Positions 1 to 7,993 of a stretch of DNA of 64,000 bases are shown one piece after another. Within the stretch, counting starts at the first letter, position 1; each line of letters begins with the position of its first letter. The notes under the pieces are model-generated. The model saw nothing but the letters and a program-made list of their open reading frames with translations, searched no databases and was not told the origin of the DNA. The stretch comes from Saprospira grandis DSM 2844. Its GTDB lineage: Bacteria > Bacteroidota > Bacteroidia > Chitinophagales > Saprospiraceae. The position numbers were made by a program, and so were the translations under genes. The stretch lies in assembly GCF_000275825.1 (NCBI RefSeq), contig NZ_JH719942.1, forward strand, positions 2,042,013 through 2,106,012, in the 5' to 3' direction.

Positions 1-2345
1 TGTTTTTGGGCCTCAAGCCTGCTGTAGAACAGCTCATGAATGCCCAAAAGCAATTGGTTGTTAAACTGATTCGCTCGGCTAAACAAAAAATTGCCGCTGG
101 CGATACCGGTCCCGAAGAGGGCGGGGGAGGACTCGATCTTTTCCGTGCCTATCGTGGTCTACCCAAAAACCGCGCACTCATTAAGTTTTTGAGCGAACCT
201 GGTATGCAGCAAATTCTACAAAAAACAGAGGCGCATTATATGGCCGAACAAAGTAAGCATATGTATAAAGCCGATGCTGAACTGTTTTTTGTGATCGAAG
301 AGAAAAACCGTAGTGTAGAACTAACTGACCAAGGAACAGATTTCTTGGGTAAGGGCGGTTCTGATAAGCACCTATTTGTTATGGAGGATATCAATGATAA
401 ACTCTTGCAAGTAGATAAGAATGAACAGCTTAGCCCCGAAGAAAAACAGCTCAAAAAAGATGAACTCATTCAAGCTTTTGCCGCAAAAAGTGAGCGCCTG
501 CACGCTATGCGCCAATTGCTCAAGGCCTATGCACTCTTCCATAAAGAAGATGAATATATTGTTGTAGAGGGCAAGGTGAAAATTGTCGATGAGCAAACGG
601 GCCGTGTAATGGATGGCCGCCGCTATTCGGATGGCCTACACCAAGCACTAGAAGCTAAGGAAAATGTAGATATTGAAAATTCTACACAAACTTATGCTAC
701 CGTAACTCTACAGAATTTCTTCCGGATGTACCACAAACTAGCAGGGATGACCGGTACAGCAGAAACAGAATCACAAGAGCTTTGGGATATCTATAAGCTG
801 GATGTGGTGATTATTCCTACCAACCGCCCGATCGCCCGCGATGACCGTAATGATTTGGTCTACAAAACAGAACGCGAAAAGTATAGTGCCATCATTGATG
901 AGGTGATAAAGATGCGCGAAGCAGGCCGCCCCATCCTCGTAGGTACTACTTCGGTCCAAAGCTCAGAGGTGCTGAGCCGTATGCTGAGCCTCCGCAAAAT
1001 TCCTCATAATGTACTTAATGCCAAACAACACGCCCGCGAGGCCGATGTAGTAGCCGAAGCCGGTAAAAATGGACAGGTTACTATTGCCACCAATATGGCC
1101 GGTCGAGGAACCGATATTAAACTAAGCGATGAGGTGAAAAAATTAGGCGGTTTGGCCATTATTGGTACAGAACGCCACGACTCTCGCCGAGTAGACCGCC
1201 AGCTGCGTGGTCGCGCAGGCCGCCAAGGAGATGTAGGCTCTTCTCAGTTTTATGTCTCTCTAGAAGATAAACTGATGCGCCTTTTCCGCTCCGATCGTAT
1301 CGCTAAAATGATGGACCGCCTAGGCCATAAAGATGGCGATGTTTTGCAACATCCCATGATTAGCAAGTCAATCGAAAGAGCACAAAAGAAGGTGGAAGAG
1401 AATAACTTCGGTATTCGTAAACGCCTACTCGAATATGATGATGTGATGAATATGCAGCGGGAAGAAATTTACCGCCGCCGTAATAACGCCCTAGAAGGCG
1501 ATCGCCTCGCAATTGACCTCAACGATATGTTCCTCGATTTGCTCTATGAGCTGATCGCTCAATATCAAAATGAACGCAATTATGAGGGCTTCGAACAGGC
1601 CATGATCCAAAACTTTGGTATCGACCCTGATGTAACAGCCGAAGAGCTGTACACCACAGACCCCAACGATCTGACCGACCAGTTGTCTACCCCTCTTTTT
1701 GCCAACTATAACCGCAAGTTCGAGCATATCGCTCAAGCTATTTTACCCCTCATCCAACGGATCTATGAGGACGAAAGCAATAATTTTACAAAAATTGCTA
1801 TCCCCTTTACTAACGGTATCCAAGCACTGGAAATCAATGCCGATATGGAACAGGCCGTGAAAACTAATGGCAAGAGCCTGATTAACCAAATCGAACGCTC
1901 AATCACTTTGAGCCTTATCGATTCTAGCTGGAAGGAGCACCTCCGCGATATGGACGAACTCAAAGATCAAGTCCAAAATGCTTCTTTTGCCCAAAAAGAC
2001 CCCTTGGTTATCTACAAAATTGAGTCGAGAAAACTCTTTGCCCAACTCCGTAGCCAAATCTCTCAAGAGGTCTGCTCTTTCTTGTTCCGTGGCCTAATTC
2101 CAATCCAACAGGAAAGCCAAATCCAAGAAGCACAAGAGGTAGAAGAAGAAGAATACTTCGAAGAGGTACACAGCAATATCGAAGAGCAAAAAGCAAAAGA
2201 GGAGGCCCAAAAACAGGCCGCTCAACAACCTCAAGGCCCCGCTCCCAGAGTAGCCCCTCGCCGTGTAGAAAATAAGGTCGGTCGCAACGATCTTTGCCCC
2301 TGCGGTAGCGGCAAAAAATACAAGCATTGCCACGGCAAAAACTAA
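1..2345 (+). CDS. secA: Protein translocase subunit SecA, C-terminal part (5' end outside window)
   Basis: SecA is the ATPase motor that drives unfolded secretory proteins through SecYEG at the inner membrane. The frame is open to the left edge, so the first nucleotide-binding fold with Walker A lies outside; about 780 residues are present. Visible are MTGTAETE (about 746-770), the second helicase-fold motif ATNMAGRGTDIKL (1089-1127), RQLRGRAGRQGD (about 1198-1233), the helical scaffold, and a C-terminal SEC-C zinc motif CPCGSGKKYKHCHG near 2296-2337. Bacteroidota SecA is usually about 1,000-1,100 residues, so roughly the first third is missing. A TTG at position 6 is internal and not the start. 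The gene is followed by a strong terminator. Identification is secure. Confidence 0.97.
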   Translation, partial: FLGLKPAVEQLMNAQKQLVVKLIRSAKQKIAAGDTGPEEGGGGLDLFRAYRGLPKNRALIKFLSEPGMQQILQKTEAHYMAEQSKHMYKADAELFFVIEEKNRSVELTDQGTDFLGKGGSDKHLFVMEDINDKLLQVDKNEQLSPEEKQLKKDELIQAFAAKSERLHAMRQLLKAYALFHKEDEYIVVEGKVKIVDEQTGRVMDGRRYSDGLHQALEAKENVDIENSTQTYATVTLQNFFRMYHKLAGMTGTAETESQELWDIYKLDVVIIPTNRPIARDDRNDLVYKTEREKYSAIIDEVIKMREAGRPILVGTTSVQSSEVLSRMLSLRKIPHNVLNAKQHAREADVVAEAGKNGQVTIATNMAGRGTDIKLSDEVKKLGGLAIIGTERHDSRRVDRQLRGRAGRQGDVGSSQFYVSLEDKLMRLFRSDRIAKMMDRLGHKDGDVLQHPMISKSIERAQKKVEENNFGIRKRLLEYDDVMNMQREEIYRRRNNALEGDRLAIDLNDMFLDLLYELIAQYQNERNYEGFEQAMIQNFGIDPDVTAEELYTTDPNDLTDQLSTPLFANYNRKFEHIAQAILPLIQRIYEDESNNFTKIAIPFTNGIQALEINADMEQAVKTNGKSLINQIERSITLSLIDSSWKEHLRDMDELKDQVQNASFAQKDPLVIYKIESRKLFAQLRSQISQEVCSFLFRGLIPIQQESQIQEAQEVEEEEYFEEVHSNIEEQKAKEEAQKQAAQQPQGPAPRVAPRRVENKVGRNDLCPCGSGKKYKHCHGKN

Positions 2346-2371
2346 TTTGATTTAGTTTATTCCCTTAAATC

Positions 2372-2412
2372 GCTCACTTATAAGTATCTTTCTTGTAAGT
2401 GGGCTTTTTTTT
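2372..2412 (+). terminator. Intrinsic terminator of secA
   Basis: Inverted repeat GCTCACTTATAAG / CTTGTAAGTGGGC followed by eight T. The T-run passes directly into the TTTTGGGGCC head of repeat copy 1. Confidence 0.85.
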
Positions 2413-2579
2413 GGGGCCCGCGGCCAGCAAGCTGGCCGCCGCTATGCTGCGGGGCTCACAAGTCTGTTCGGCCCTTCGCCGCTTTCAGCGGCTCGGTCTG
2501 GCCTTCGGCCACCCCTCCGCAGCGCTGGGCCTGCTCGACAAAAAAGGCCCTGCGGGCCAAAAAAGGCTTCGCCCCCGCC
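2409..2579 (+). repeat. Dispersed hairpin repeat (DHR) copy 1, type A
   Basis: Head GGGGCCC and tail GGGCC are complementary, a change from the usual GGCCT/AGGCC that keeps the pairing. Core variant is GGCTCACAAGTCTGTTCGG. Hairpins in order: GGCCAGCAAGCTGGCC, CCGCTTTCAGCGG, GGCCTTCGGCC. A further GGCCCTGCGGGCC hairpin lies beyond the tail. The copy fills the gap between secA and the DUF1569 pair. Confidence 0.85.
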
Positions 2580-2615
2580 TATCTCCATGATTATAAAACC
2601 TAAGCAAAAAACTTT

Positions 2616-3095
2616 ATGGAAAAACAAATTCAGCTGATTAACAATGCTATAGACCAATTAGAGGCCCACTTGCCTTCCGCCCCAATCAAGGCGCCAAAAG
2701 TATCGGCTAGAGCCATTGATTGGCATATAGAACATAGCCTAAAAGCAGCAATTTTAATTATTGATGCATTAGAAGAAAGCGACCCCGCTCAGTTTAAACC
2801 CAAGTTTAGCCCTACCAAAACACTCATTCTCCAAATGGGGCGAATCCCTAGGGGGCGGGCCGTCTCGCCAGATATTTTAAATAACAAAGGGGAGATTTCA
2901 TTGGGGAAAGTCCCCGAAATGATCGGAAAATTGAGAAACTTGCTGCTGAGTACTCAAAAAAAGGCAGAAAAAAGTTATTTCGATCACCCCATTTTTGGCC
3001 ATATGAAACGAAATGAAGCCCTGAGGTTTGTGGCGATTCATAGCCATCACCACCTCAAGATTATTCAAGATATTTTAGCTGCTCAAACTAATTAA
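2616..3095 (+). CDS. DUF1569-type DinB-like protein, first of a tandem pair
   Basis: A 159-residue cytoplasmic protein with the pattern of the DUF1569 group of the DinB/YfiT-like four-helix metal-binding superfamily: DWHIEHSLKAA at residues 35-45 and a His cluster IHSHHHLKII at 141-150. His37 or His40 together with His142 and His144-146 are the likely metal ligands. DinB-like proteins include thiol-dependent transferases, but the substrate of this group is not known, so no reaction is assigned. A close paralogue follows 24 bases downstream and the two are probably co-transcribed. The ATG at 2616 is the first in-frame start after the repeat. The family call is by motif; the function is unknown. 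Confidence 0.8.
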   Translation: MEKQIQLINNAIDQLEAHLPSAPIKAPKVSARAIDWHIEHSLKAAILIIDALEESDPAQFKPKFSPTKTLILQMGRIPRGRAVSPDILNNKGEISLGKVPEMIGKLRNLLLSTQKKAEKSYFDHPIFGHMKRNEALRFVAIHSHHHLKIIQDILAAQTN

Positions 3096-3119
3096 GCTCC
3101 CTTAAATCTGGAATTGTTT

Positions 3120-3593
3120 ATGAAAAAAGAAGTAAATATGGCTCAGCAGAGCCTAAAGGATTTAGCCAGCCATTTGGAGCAAGCGCCGCTTTTGGCCCCG
3201 CAGGTATCAGAAAGAGGCGTAGACTGGCATATTGAGCACTCGCTTAAGGCGGCTATTGCTATGCTGCAAGCTATTGTCAATAGCGATCCAGCGCAGTTTA
3301 AACCCAAGTTTAGCCCCTCCAAATCACTGATTTTGGCCACGGGCAAAATCCCCAGAGGAAAAGCCAAGTCCCCAAAAATGATTAACAACCAAGAAGCCAT
3401 AGACCTCAGTCAGTTGCCTAGCTTATTGGAAAAAAGCCAGGCCCTGCTGCAATTGGTCCAAAAACAAGCAGAAAAAGCCTATTTCGCCCATCCTCTTTTT
3501 GGCCATCTCAAAAGAAACCAAGGCATTAAGTTTGTAGCCATTCATACGAATCATCATCTCAAAATTATAAGGGATATTGTGGCCGCCCAATAA
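3120..3593 (+). CDS. DUF1569-type DinB-like protein, second of a tandem pair
   Basis: A 157-residue paralogue of the preceding gene with the same two metal-site motifs: VDWHIEHSLKAA near the N-terminus and IHTNHHLKII at the C-terminus, where one His of the first copy is Asn. Both copies encode AQFKPKFSPTK or AQFKPKFSPSK, and around this the DNA is almost identical (AGTTTAAACCCAAGTTTAGC in both), which points to a fairly recent duplication or gene conversion. I chose the ATG at 3120; a TTG two codons upstream and an internal ATG at 3138 are alternatives. Substrate unknown. A type B hairpin repeat begins just after the stop. Confidence 0.8.
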   Translation: MKKEVNMAQQSLKDLASHLEQAPLLAPQVSERGVDWHIEHSLKAAIAMLQAIVNSDPAQFKPKFSPSKSLILATGKIPRGKAKSPKMINNQEAIDLSQLPSLLEKSQALLQLVQKQAEKAYFAHPLFGHLKRNQGIKFVAIHTNHHLKIIRDIVAAQ

Positions 3594-3600
3594 ACCCAAA

Positions 3601-3779
3601 AGGGCCGAAGCCCCAAGCCTTTAGTAGGCTCTTTGGTGGAGCGGCTGAGGGATGGACAGTGGTGCGGCGAAGCCGCAGACCCAAGTTTTTGAGCGTAGCG
3701 AAAAAACTGCAGGGCCGAGCAGACCTGCGAGCCAGGAAACAGCCCGACCCAAGCGAAGCGCAGGGGCAGCCCCAAAAAA
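3601..3779 (-). repeat. DHR copy 2, type B
   Basis: Read on the minus strand: head GGGGCTG and tail CAGCC, complementary. Core is GGCTCGCAGGTCTGCTCGG. The second hairpin has arms AGTTTTTTC and CAAAAACTT, the third is TGCGGCTTCGCCGCA. Beyond the tail are GCCTACTAAAGGC and GGGCTTCGGCCC. The head ends 16 bases before the start codon at 3795, so it lies in or beside that gene's 5' leader, antisense to it. Confidence 0.85.
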
Positions 3780-3794
3780 ATATAAAACAGAACT

Positions 3795-4010
3795 ATGAAA
3801 CTAATCGTAACCGTCATTCATGTCCCACTATCTGGTGGATTTTGGGGCCTCAAAGATGATCAGGGCCAAGAATATTTGCCCACAAATTTGGACCAAAAGT
3901 ATGCAAAGGCCGGTTTGCGCCTAGAAATTATGGCCAAGGAGGCCGAAGACTATTTTTCTGTGCAAATGTGGGGAACCCCCGTCGAGATCCTCGAGTTGAA
4001 AGTACTTTAG
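3795..4010 (+). CDS. Small conserved-looking protein, 71 residues, function unknown
   Basis: A 71-residue protein that starts at the ATG directly after repeat copy 2 and ends 28 bases before the subtilase gene. No signal peptide and no Cys. The pattern IVTVIHVPLSGGFWGLKDDQG, then alternating hydrophobic strands and VQMWGTPVEILEL, suggests a small beta barrel (OB-like), but this is an impression of fold only. Codon use matches its neighbours and position suggests co-transcription with the following protease. Two in-phase neighbours with the same codon style make a real gene likely. I do not recognise a function. Confidence 0.6.
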   Translation: MKLIVTVIHVPLSGGFWGLKDDQGQEYLPTNLDQKYAKAGLRLEIMAKEAEDYFSVQMWGTPVEILELKVL

Positions 4011-4038
4011 CCCCATTTTTTACTGTAAAATACTAACT

Positions 4039-5550
4039 ATGAGTTGGATAGGATTGATTTTTATTTGGACCTTTGCCTCTTTGTCGCTTTGGTTGCTCTT
4101 TAAGGAGGAAGCCCATATTCGCAAATATTTTGGGCCTAGCTTTATCGCCTCTTTTCTGATTTTCTTGGCTTATCATCTGGTTTTGCCAAGCACCTTTGGC
4201 TACATTCGGCTAGCGGTTTATCTCTTTATTTTGTTTGGGGGCGCCTTTGTGCTCAATATTTTCTCTAATAATAAAATCGCCTTTCTCTCTCTTTTAGGGG
4301 CCAGTGTTTTTGGCCTTTATCAGCTAGACGTGCAGGGCCTCAATTTGTTTTTTGGCCAAAAGGCCACTGCCGAAAACCTCGATCCACAATCAGAGTTATT
4401 GATTGAATTGGAGGAGGGGCAAAGGCCCAAATTGCTCGATAAATTGGCGGCCAAATATGGCTTTAGCTATGAGCCCGCATTTAAATTGCAAAACCCAGAG
4501 CAAAGCGATTTAGATGATTTTTACGCCTTGAATATTCCAGAAGCAGCTTTGGACCAATTGAGTGAGATTGAAGAAGAACTCAAAGCCTTGCAAGGGGTAG
4601 AAAGTCTAGAGGAAAATGAGATCTTGCAACTTTGGGAGCCCCAAAGCGCTGGCGCAATTGGTCGCTCGCCCAAACAACCTTTGCTCAATGACCCTGGCAT
4701 TGCTAAAATGTGGGCCTATGAAGCTTTGAATTATAATGGGCTGCACCGCTTGTTGCAAGAAGAAGGGATCCGCCCCAAGAAAAAGGCGCGCATCTTCATT
4801 TTGGATACGGGCGTAGATGCCAAGCATGAAGATATTAAGGGCCAATATCGCTCTGTAGCTAGCGAACATGATACAGATGTTCAGGGCCATGGAACGCATT
4901 GTGCAGGAATTGCCGCCGCTGTTTCAAATAATGGCAAGGGCGTGGCTTCGGCTTTTCCCTCTTCAGATTTTGTGGAAGTAAGTAGCATTCAGGTTTTTCC
5001 TCGCTCAGGAGGAACCACTCAGCGCCGAATCATTAACGCCATGCTCTTGGCCGCCGACAAAGGAGCCGATGTGGTGTCTATGTCGTTAGGTGGGCCATCT
5101 AGCGATGATCGCCAAAAGGCCTATGAAGAGGCGGTCCGTTATGTGAATAAAAAAGGCGGCATTGTGGTGGTGGCTGCTGGAAATAATGGTTTTGATGCTC
5201 GTCGAATTGTGCCCGCTTCGGTAAATGGAGTAATTACGGTTTCGGCCTTGGACCCCCAATTGCGCAAAGCGAGTTTTTCTAATGAGGTGCAGCACCTTAA
5301 TTATGGATTGGCTGCTCCTGGCGTAGATATTTATTCGACTATGCCCAACTCTAAGTACGACAAGATGAGTGGAACCTCTATGGCTACGCCTTATGTGGCG
5401 GGAACCTTGGGGCTTTTGCGAGCACTTCATCCGCAACTGACCACCAAAGAAGCCTATGAGCTGTTGGTGAAAACAGGAAAACAAACAGCCGATGGCCAAA
5501 AAACAGGACCATTGATTCAGCCTATGCAGGCCGTAAAGGCCTTAAAATAA
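4039..5550 (+). CDS. Membrane-anchored subtilisin-like serine protease (peptidase family S8)
   Basis: A 503-residue protein with a C-terminal subtilase domain. The catalytic triad is visible: Asp256 in ILDTGVDAKHEDIKG, His284 in GHGTHCAGIAAA and Ser447 in SGTSMATPYVAG. The oxyanion-hole Asn lies in VVVAAGNNGFD. Unlike secreted subtilisins there is no cleavable signal peptide. Instead the first 110 residues form about four hydrophobic segments (WIGLIFIWTFASL, FIASFLIFLAYHLVL, LAVYLFILFGGAFVL, FLSLLGASVFGLYQL). Residues 110-240 form a linker that may act as an inhibitor-like propeptide. The protease domain is probably on the periplasmic side, but topology is inferred. A strong terminator follows. 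Substrates are unknown. Confidence 0.9.
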   Translation: MSWIGLIFIWTFASLSLWLLFKEEAHIRKYFGPSFIASFLIFLAYHLVLPSTFGYIRLAVYLFILFGGAFVLNIFSNNKIAFLSLLGASVFGLYQLDVQGLNLFFGQKATAENLDPQSELLIELEEGQRPKLLDKLAAKYGFSYEPAFKLQNPEQSDLDDFYALNIPEAALDQLSEIEEELKALQGVESLEENEILQLWEPQSAGAIGRSPKQPLLNDPGIAKMWAYEALNYNGLHRLLQEEGIRPKKKARIFILDTGVDAKHEDIKGQYRSVASEHDTDVQGHGTHCAGIAAAVSNNGKGVASAFPSSDFVEVSSIQVFPRSGGTTQRRIINAMLLAADKGADVVSMSLGGPSSDDRQKAYEEAVRYVNKKGGIVVVAAGNNGFDARRIVPASVNGVITVSALDPQLRKASFSNEVQHLNYGLAAPGVDIYSTMPNSKYDKMSGTSMATPYVAGTLGLLRALHPQLTTKEAYELLVKTGKQTADGQKTGPLIQPMQAVKALK

Positions 5551-5563
5551 GCCCAAAGGGTAC

Positions 5564-5595
5564 AAAAAAGCCCCGCCGAAAGGCGGGGCTTTTTT
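5564..5595. terminator. Bidirectional intrinsic terminator
   Basis: AAAAAAGCCCCGCC, loop GAAA, GGCGGGGCTTTTTT. A perfect stem with T-runs on both strands, between the convergent subtilase gene (plus) and iscA (minus). Confidence 0.92.
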
Positions 5596-5619
5596 GTGTC
5601 ATCACTTTATCCCGAGCAA

Positions 5620-5946
5620 CTAGAGCGAAAAACTTTCGCCACAGCCACAGGTTCTAGCAGCATTGGGGTTTTCAAAATAAAACCCCTTGCCATTGAGCCC
5701 ACCTGAAAAGTGCAGGGTTGTATCGAAAAGATAAAGGAAGCTCTTGAGGTCCGTGACCACCTTCACGCCCTTATCTTCAAAGACCTGATCTTCGGTTTGC
5801 GACTCATTGTCAAAATCCATTTTGTAGCTAAGGCCAGAGCATCCTCCGCTAGTCACAGAAACCCGGATGAAAAACTCATCACTGAGTTGCTCTTGCTCCT
5901 TAATTTCTTGGATTTTTTCCTTGGCACTATCGGCTACATAAATCAT
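5620..5946 (-). CDS. iscA: Iron-sulfur cluster assembly protein IscA (HesB/ErpA family)
   Basis: A 108-residue A-type Fe-S carrier, of normal length for the family. It holds the three conserved cysteines: Cys36 in SGGCSG and Cys100 and Cys102 in the C-terminal TCGCGE, which bind iron or a [2Fe-2S]/[4Fe-4S] cluster for transfer to target proteins. It is the last gene of a three-gene minus-strand operon, 24 bases after iscU. No hscBA, fdx or iscR is adjacent, so those functions must be encoded elsewhere or be supplied by other systems. IscA and ErpA cannot be told apart from sequence alone; the operon position favours IscA. Confidence 0.92.
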   Translation of the reverse strand: MIYVADSAKEKIQEIKEQEQLSDEFFIRVSVTSGGCSGLSYKMDFDNESQTEDQVFEDKGVKVVTDLKSFLYLFDTTLHFSGGLNGKGFYFENPNAARTCGCGESFSL

Positions 5947-5970
5947 AGTACAATTGTTTTTGGGCCAAAA

Positions 5971-6357
5971 TTAGGCCTTGGCATTTTTCTCTTGATAATC
6001 CTTAATAGCAGCTTTGATGGCATCTTCAGCCAAAACAGAGCAGTGAATTTTTACGGGAGGAAGCTCTAGCTCTTCCACGATAGCCATATTATCAATAGAA
6101 GCGGCATCATCTACCGACTTTCCTTTGAGCCATTCGGTGGCCAAAGAAGAAGAGGCAATAGCAGAGCCACAACCAAAGGTTTTGAACTTGGCTTCTTGGA
6201 TAATGCCATCTTCGCTCACCTCAATTTGGAGACGCATCACATCGCCACATTCAGGAGCGCCAACAAGGCCAGTACCCACCGTATTTTTATTCTTGTCCAA
6301 GGTCCCTACATTACGAGGGTTCTTGAAGTGATCGAGCAATTTTTCAGAATAAGCCAT
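5971..6357 (-). CDS. iscU: Iron-sulfur cluster scaffold protein IscU
   Basis: A 128-residue scaffold on which IscS-derived sulfur and iron are assembled into [2Fe-2S] clusters. The cluster ligands are Cys37 (PECGD), Cys63 (FGCGS) and Cys106 (KIHCS), with the assembly Asp39. The LPPVK segment at 99-103 matches the recognition site of the HscA chaperone, which implies that an HscA/HscB pair exists in this genome although it is not in the window. The gene lies 34 bases downstream of iscS and 24 bases upstream of iscA in one operon. The lack of the longer SufU-type insertion separates it from SufU. Confidence 0.96.
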   Translation of the reverse strand: MAYSEKLLDHFKNPRNVGTLDKNKNTVGTGLVGAPECGDVMRLQIEVSEDGIIQEAKFKTFGCGSAIASSSLATEWLKGKSVDDAASIDNMAIVEELELPPVKIHCSVLAEDAIKAAIKDYQEKNAKA

Positions 6358-6391
6358 AATATATGGAGTTTAAGCAGTTTTCAAACAAATT

Positions 6392-7612
6392 CTAGTGTTC
6401 AGACCATTCTACCGAGTCCAAATCAATTCCTTCTTGATACATTTCCCAGATAGGAGATAAAGAACGCATGTGGTTCACGCCATTGCGGATGCGCTCAATC
6501 GCATAGTCTACATCTTCTTCTGTCGTAAAGCGACCCAAGCTGATGCGCAAAGAAGAGTGGGCCAAGTCATCGCCCAATCCCAATGCTTTGAGTACATAAG
6601 AAGGCTCCAAAGAAGCCGAAGTACAAGCAGAACCAGAAGATAGGGCAATATTTTCATTGAAGGTCATCATGAGTCCTTCCCCTTCTACATGCTTAAAAGA
6701 AATATTCGTCAATTGAGGCAAGCGGCTTTCTTTGGCGCCATTCAAGACCACCTCTTCCATTTGCAACAATTCCCGGTCAATTTTATCGCGCAAAGCTTGC
6801 AAGCGAACAGTTTCCGCTTCCATTTCTTCGCTGGCCAATTCGCAGGCCTTACCCAAACCAACAATAGCAGGCACGTTTAGGGTTCCAGAACGCATCCCTC
6901 TTTCATGTCCACCGCCATCAATCTGAGCCGTCAATTTAACTCTAGGGTTTTTGCGGCTCACATAAAGTGCGCCTACGCCTTTGGGGCCATAAATTTTGTG
7001 CCCGCTAAAGGCCAAAATATGAATGCCCATATCTTTTACATCTACCGGTACTTTCCCCACGGCCTGAGTGGCATCGCTAAAGAAAAGCGTTTTGTTTTCT
7101 GCACAGATTTTAGCAATTTCCTTTACCGGTTGGATGGTCCCAATCTCGTTGTTGGCAAACATAAGGGCCACCAAAATGGTTGTATCCTTAATGGCTGCAC
7201 GCAATTCCTCCAAGTCAATCAAGCCCTGGCGGTTCACATCCAGATAAGTTACTTCAATGCCTTCACGCTCCAGTGCCTTACAAGTATCCAAAACCGCTTT
7301 ATGCTCTGTTTTGGCCGTAATAATATGGTTGCCTTTTCGGCGGTACATATTGGCCACCCCTTTGATGGCTAGATTAACGCCCTCGGTGGCACCAGATGTA
7401 AAAATAATTTCACGGGGATCGGCCCCCAATAATTTAGCAATGCGCTCGCGTGCTTGGTCCACTGCATCCTCAGCTACCCAGCCAAAGGAGTGGTTGCGGC
7501 TAGCGGCATTCCCAAATTTATCTTGAAAATAGGGCAACATTTCTTCCAAAACTCTAGGGTCTACAGGAGTGGTTGCGCTATTGTCCAGATACACAAGTCT
7601 TTTATCGCTCAT
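6392..7612 (-). CDS. iscS: Cysteine desulfurase IscS
   Basis: A 406-residue pyridoxal-phosphate enzyme that converts L-cysteine to L-alanine and passes the persulfide sulfur to IscU and to tRNA thiolation enzymes. Key residues seen: His104 in TEHKA, the PLP Lys206 in [11 protein letters not shown], and the persulfide Cys330 in [17 protein letters not shown], a long mobile loop typical of group I (IscS/NifS) enzymes. It is the first gene of iscSUA. Upstream on the minus strand a TATCTTTG -7 element and a perfect 15-base palindrome at 7638-7652 suggest one promoter with an operator at the transcript start. Identification is secure. Confidence 0.97.
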   Translation of the reverse strand: MSDKRLVYLDNSATTPVDPRVLEEMLPYFQDKFGNAASRNHSFGWVAEDAVDQARERIAKLLGADPREIIFTSGATEGVNLAIKGVANMYRRKGNHIITAKTEHKAVLDTCKALEREGIEVTYLDVNRQGLIDLEELRAAIKDTTILVALMFANNEIGTIQPVKEIAKICAENKTLFFSDATQAVGKVPVDVKDMGIHILAFSGHKIYGPKGVGALYVSRKNPRVKLTAQIDGGGHERGMRSGTLNVPAIVGLGKACELASEEMEAETVRLQALRDKIDRELLQMEEVVLNGAKESRLPQLTNISFKHVEGEGLMMTFNENIALSSGSACTSASLEPSYVLKALGLGDDLAHSSLRISLGRFTTEEDVDYAIERIRNGVNHMRSLSPIWEMYQEGIDLDSVEWSEH

Positions 7613-7637
7613 AGCAGTTATTTTTTGTCCTTTCTAT

Positions 7638-7652
7638 TTAGATTCAATCTAA
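7638..7652. promoter_or_regulatory. Perfect palindrome TTAGATTCAATCTAA, candidate operator of iscSUA
   Basis: Seven-base arms around a central base, lying 3 bases downstream of the -7 element at 7656-7663 and 25 bases before the iscS start codon. This is where a repressor would block initiation. The sequence does not resemble the E. coli IscR site, and no regulator gene is adjacent. Confidence 0.5.
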
Positions 7653-7655
7653 TCA

Positions 7656-7663
7656 CAAAGATA
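7656..7663 (-). promoter_or_regulatory. Bacteroidota -7 promoter element of iscSUA
   Basis: On the minus strand TATCTTTG matches TAnnTTTG, the Bacteroidota -7 consensus, 43 bases upstream of the iscS ATG. No convincing -33 TTG is seen at 20 bases' distance. Confidence 0.5.
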
Positions 7664-7778
7664 ACAGACTTCTAGAATTAATTGTTTGCCTTTACCCCCT
7701 TTTTTCTCTTGTAGTGACAGCTATTTTTTATTTTTAGCGCACTAAGGGCCTGAAACGCCTTTTTTTATGATTTTTTTA

Positions 7779-7931
7779 AGGGGCCTCCGCGGCGGCTGCG
7801 CCTTGCGGCGCTCCTTTTCGGGGCTCGCAGGTCTGCTCGGCCCTTCGCCGCTTTCAGCGGCTCGGTCTGCCGCTGTGCGGCACCCCTACAAGCAGCTAGG
7901 CCTGCGGCGGCTTCGCCGCCTGTCCGCCGCA
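7779..7931 (+). repeat. DHR copy 3, type A
   Basis: Head GGGGCCT with tail TAGGCC. Core GGCTCGCAGGTCTGCTCGG. Second hairpin CCGCTTTCAGCGG, third CCGCTGTGCGG, and GGCGGCTTCGCCGCC beyond the tail. It occupies the divergent gap between iscS and the methyltransferase gene. The rest of this 381-base gap (7613-7778, 7932-7993) holds the promoters of both genes. Confidence 0.85.
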
Positions 7932-7961
7932 GAAATTCAAAGCAATCTCATAAAAATGCCG

Positions 7962-7969
7962 TAACTTTG
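7962..7969 (+). promoter_or_regulatory. Candidate -7 promoter element TAACTTTG for the SpoU methyltransferase
   Basis: Matches TAnnTTTG 24 bases before the ATG at 7994. It lies 30 bases after the end of repeat copy 3. No clear -33 element. Confidence 0.4.
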
Positions 7970-7993
7970 GCCCTCTAAATAAGAAATGAAAAT

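Noticed and set aside
2399-2590. Open reading frame through repeat copy 1, with look-alike frames in other copies (peptides containing SQVCSALRRF)
   Set aside because: The peptides resemble each other only because the DNA repeats do. Frames differ in start, end and strand between copies, stems change without keeping codons, and none has a credible start region.
3601-3779. Repeat family as retron msr/msd or as IS200/IS605-type ends with transposase
   Set aside because: No reverse transcriptase or transposase gene is adjacent to any of the 21 copies in this window. The idea stays open for the rest of the genome.
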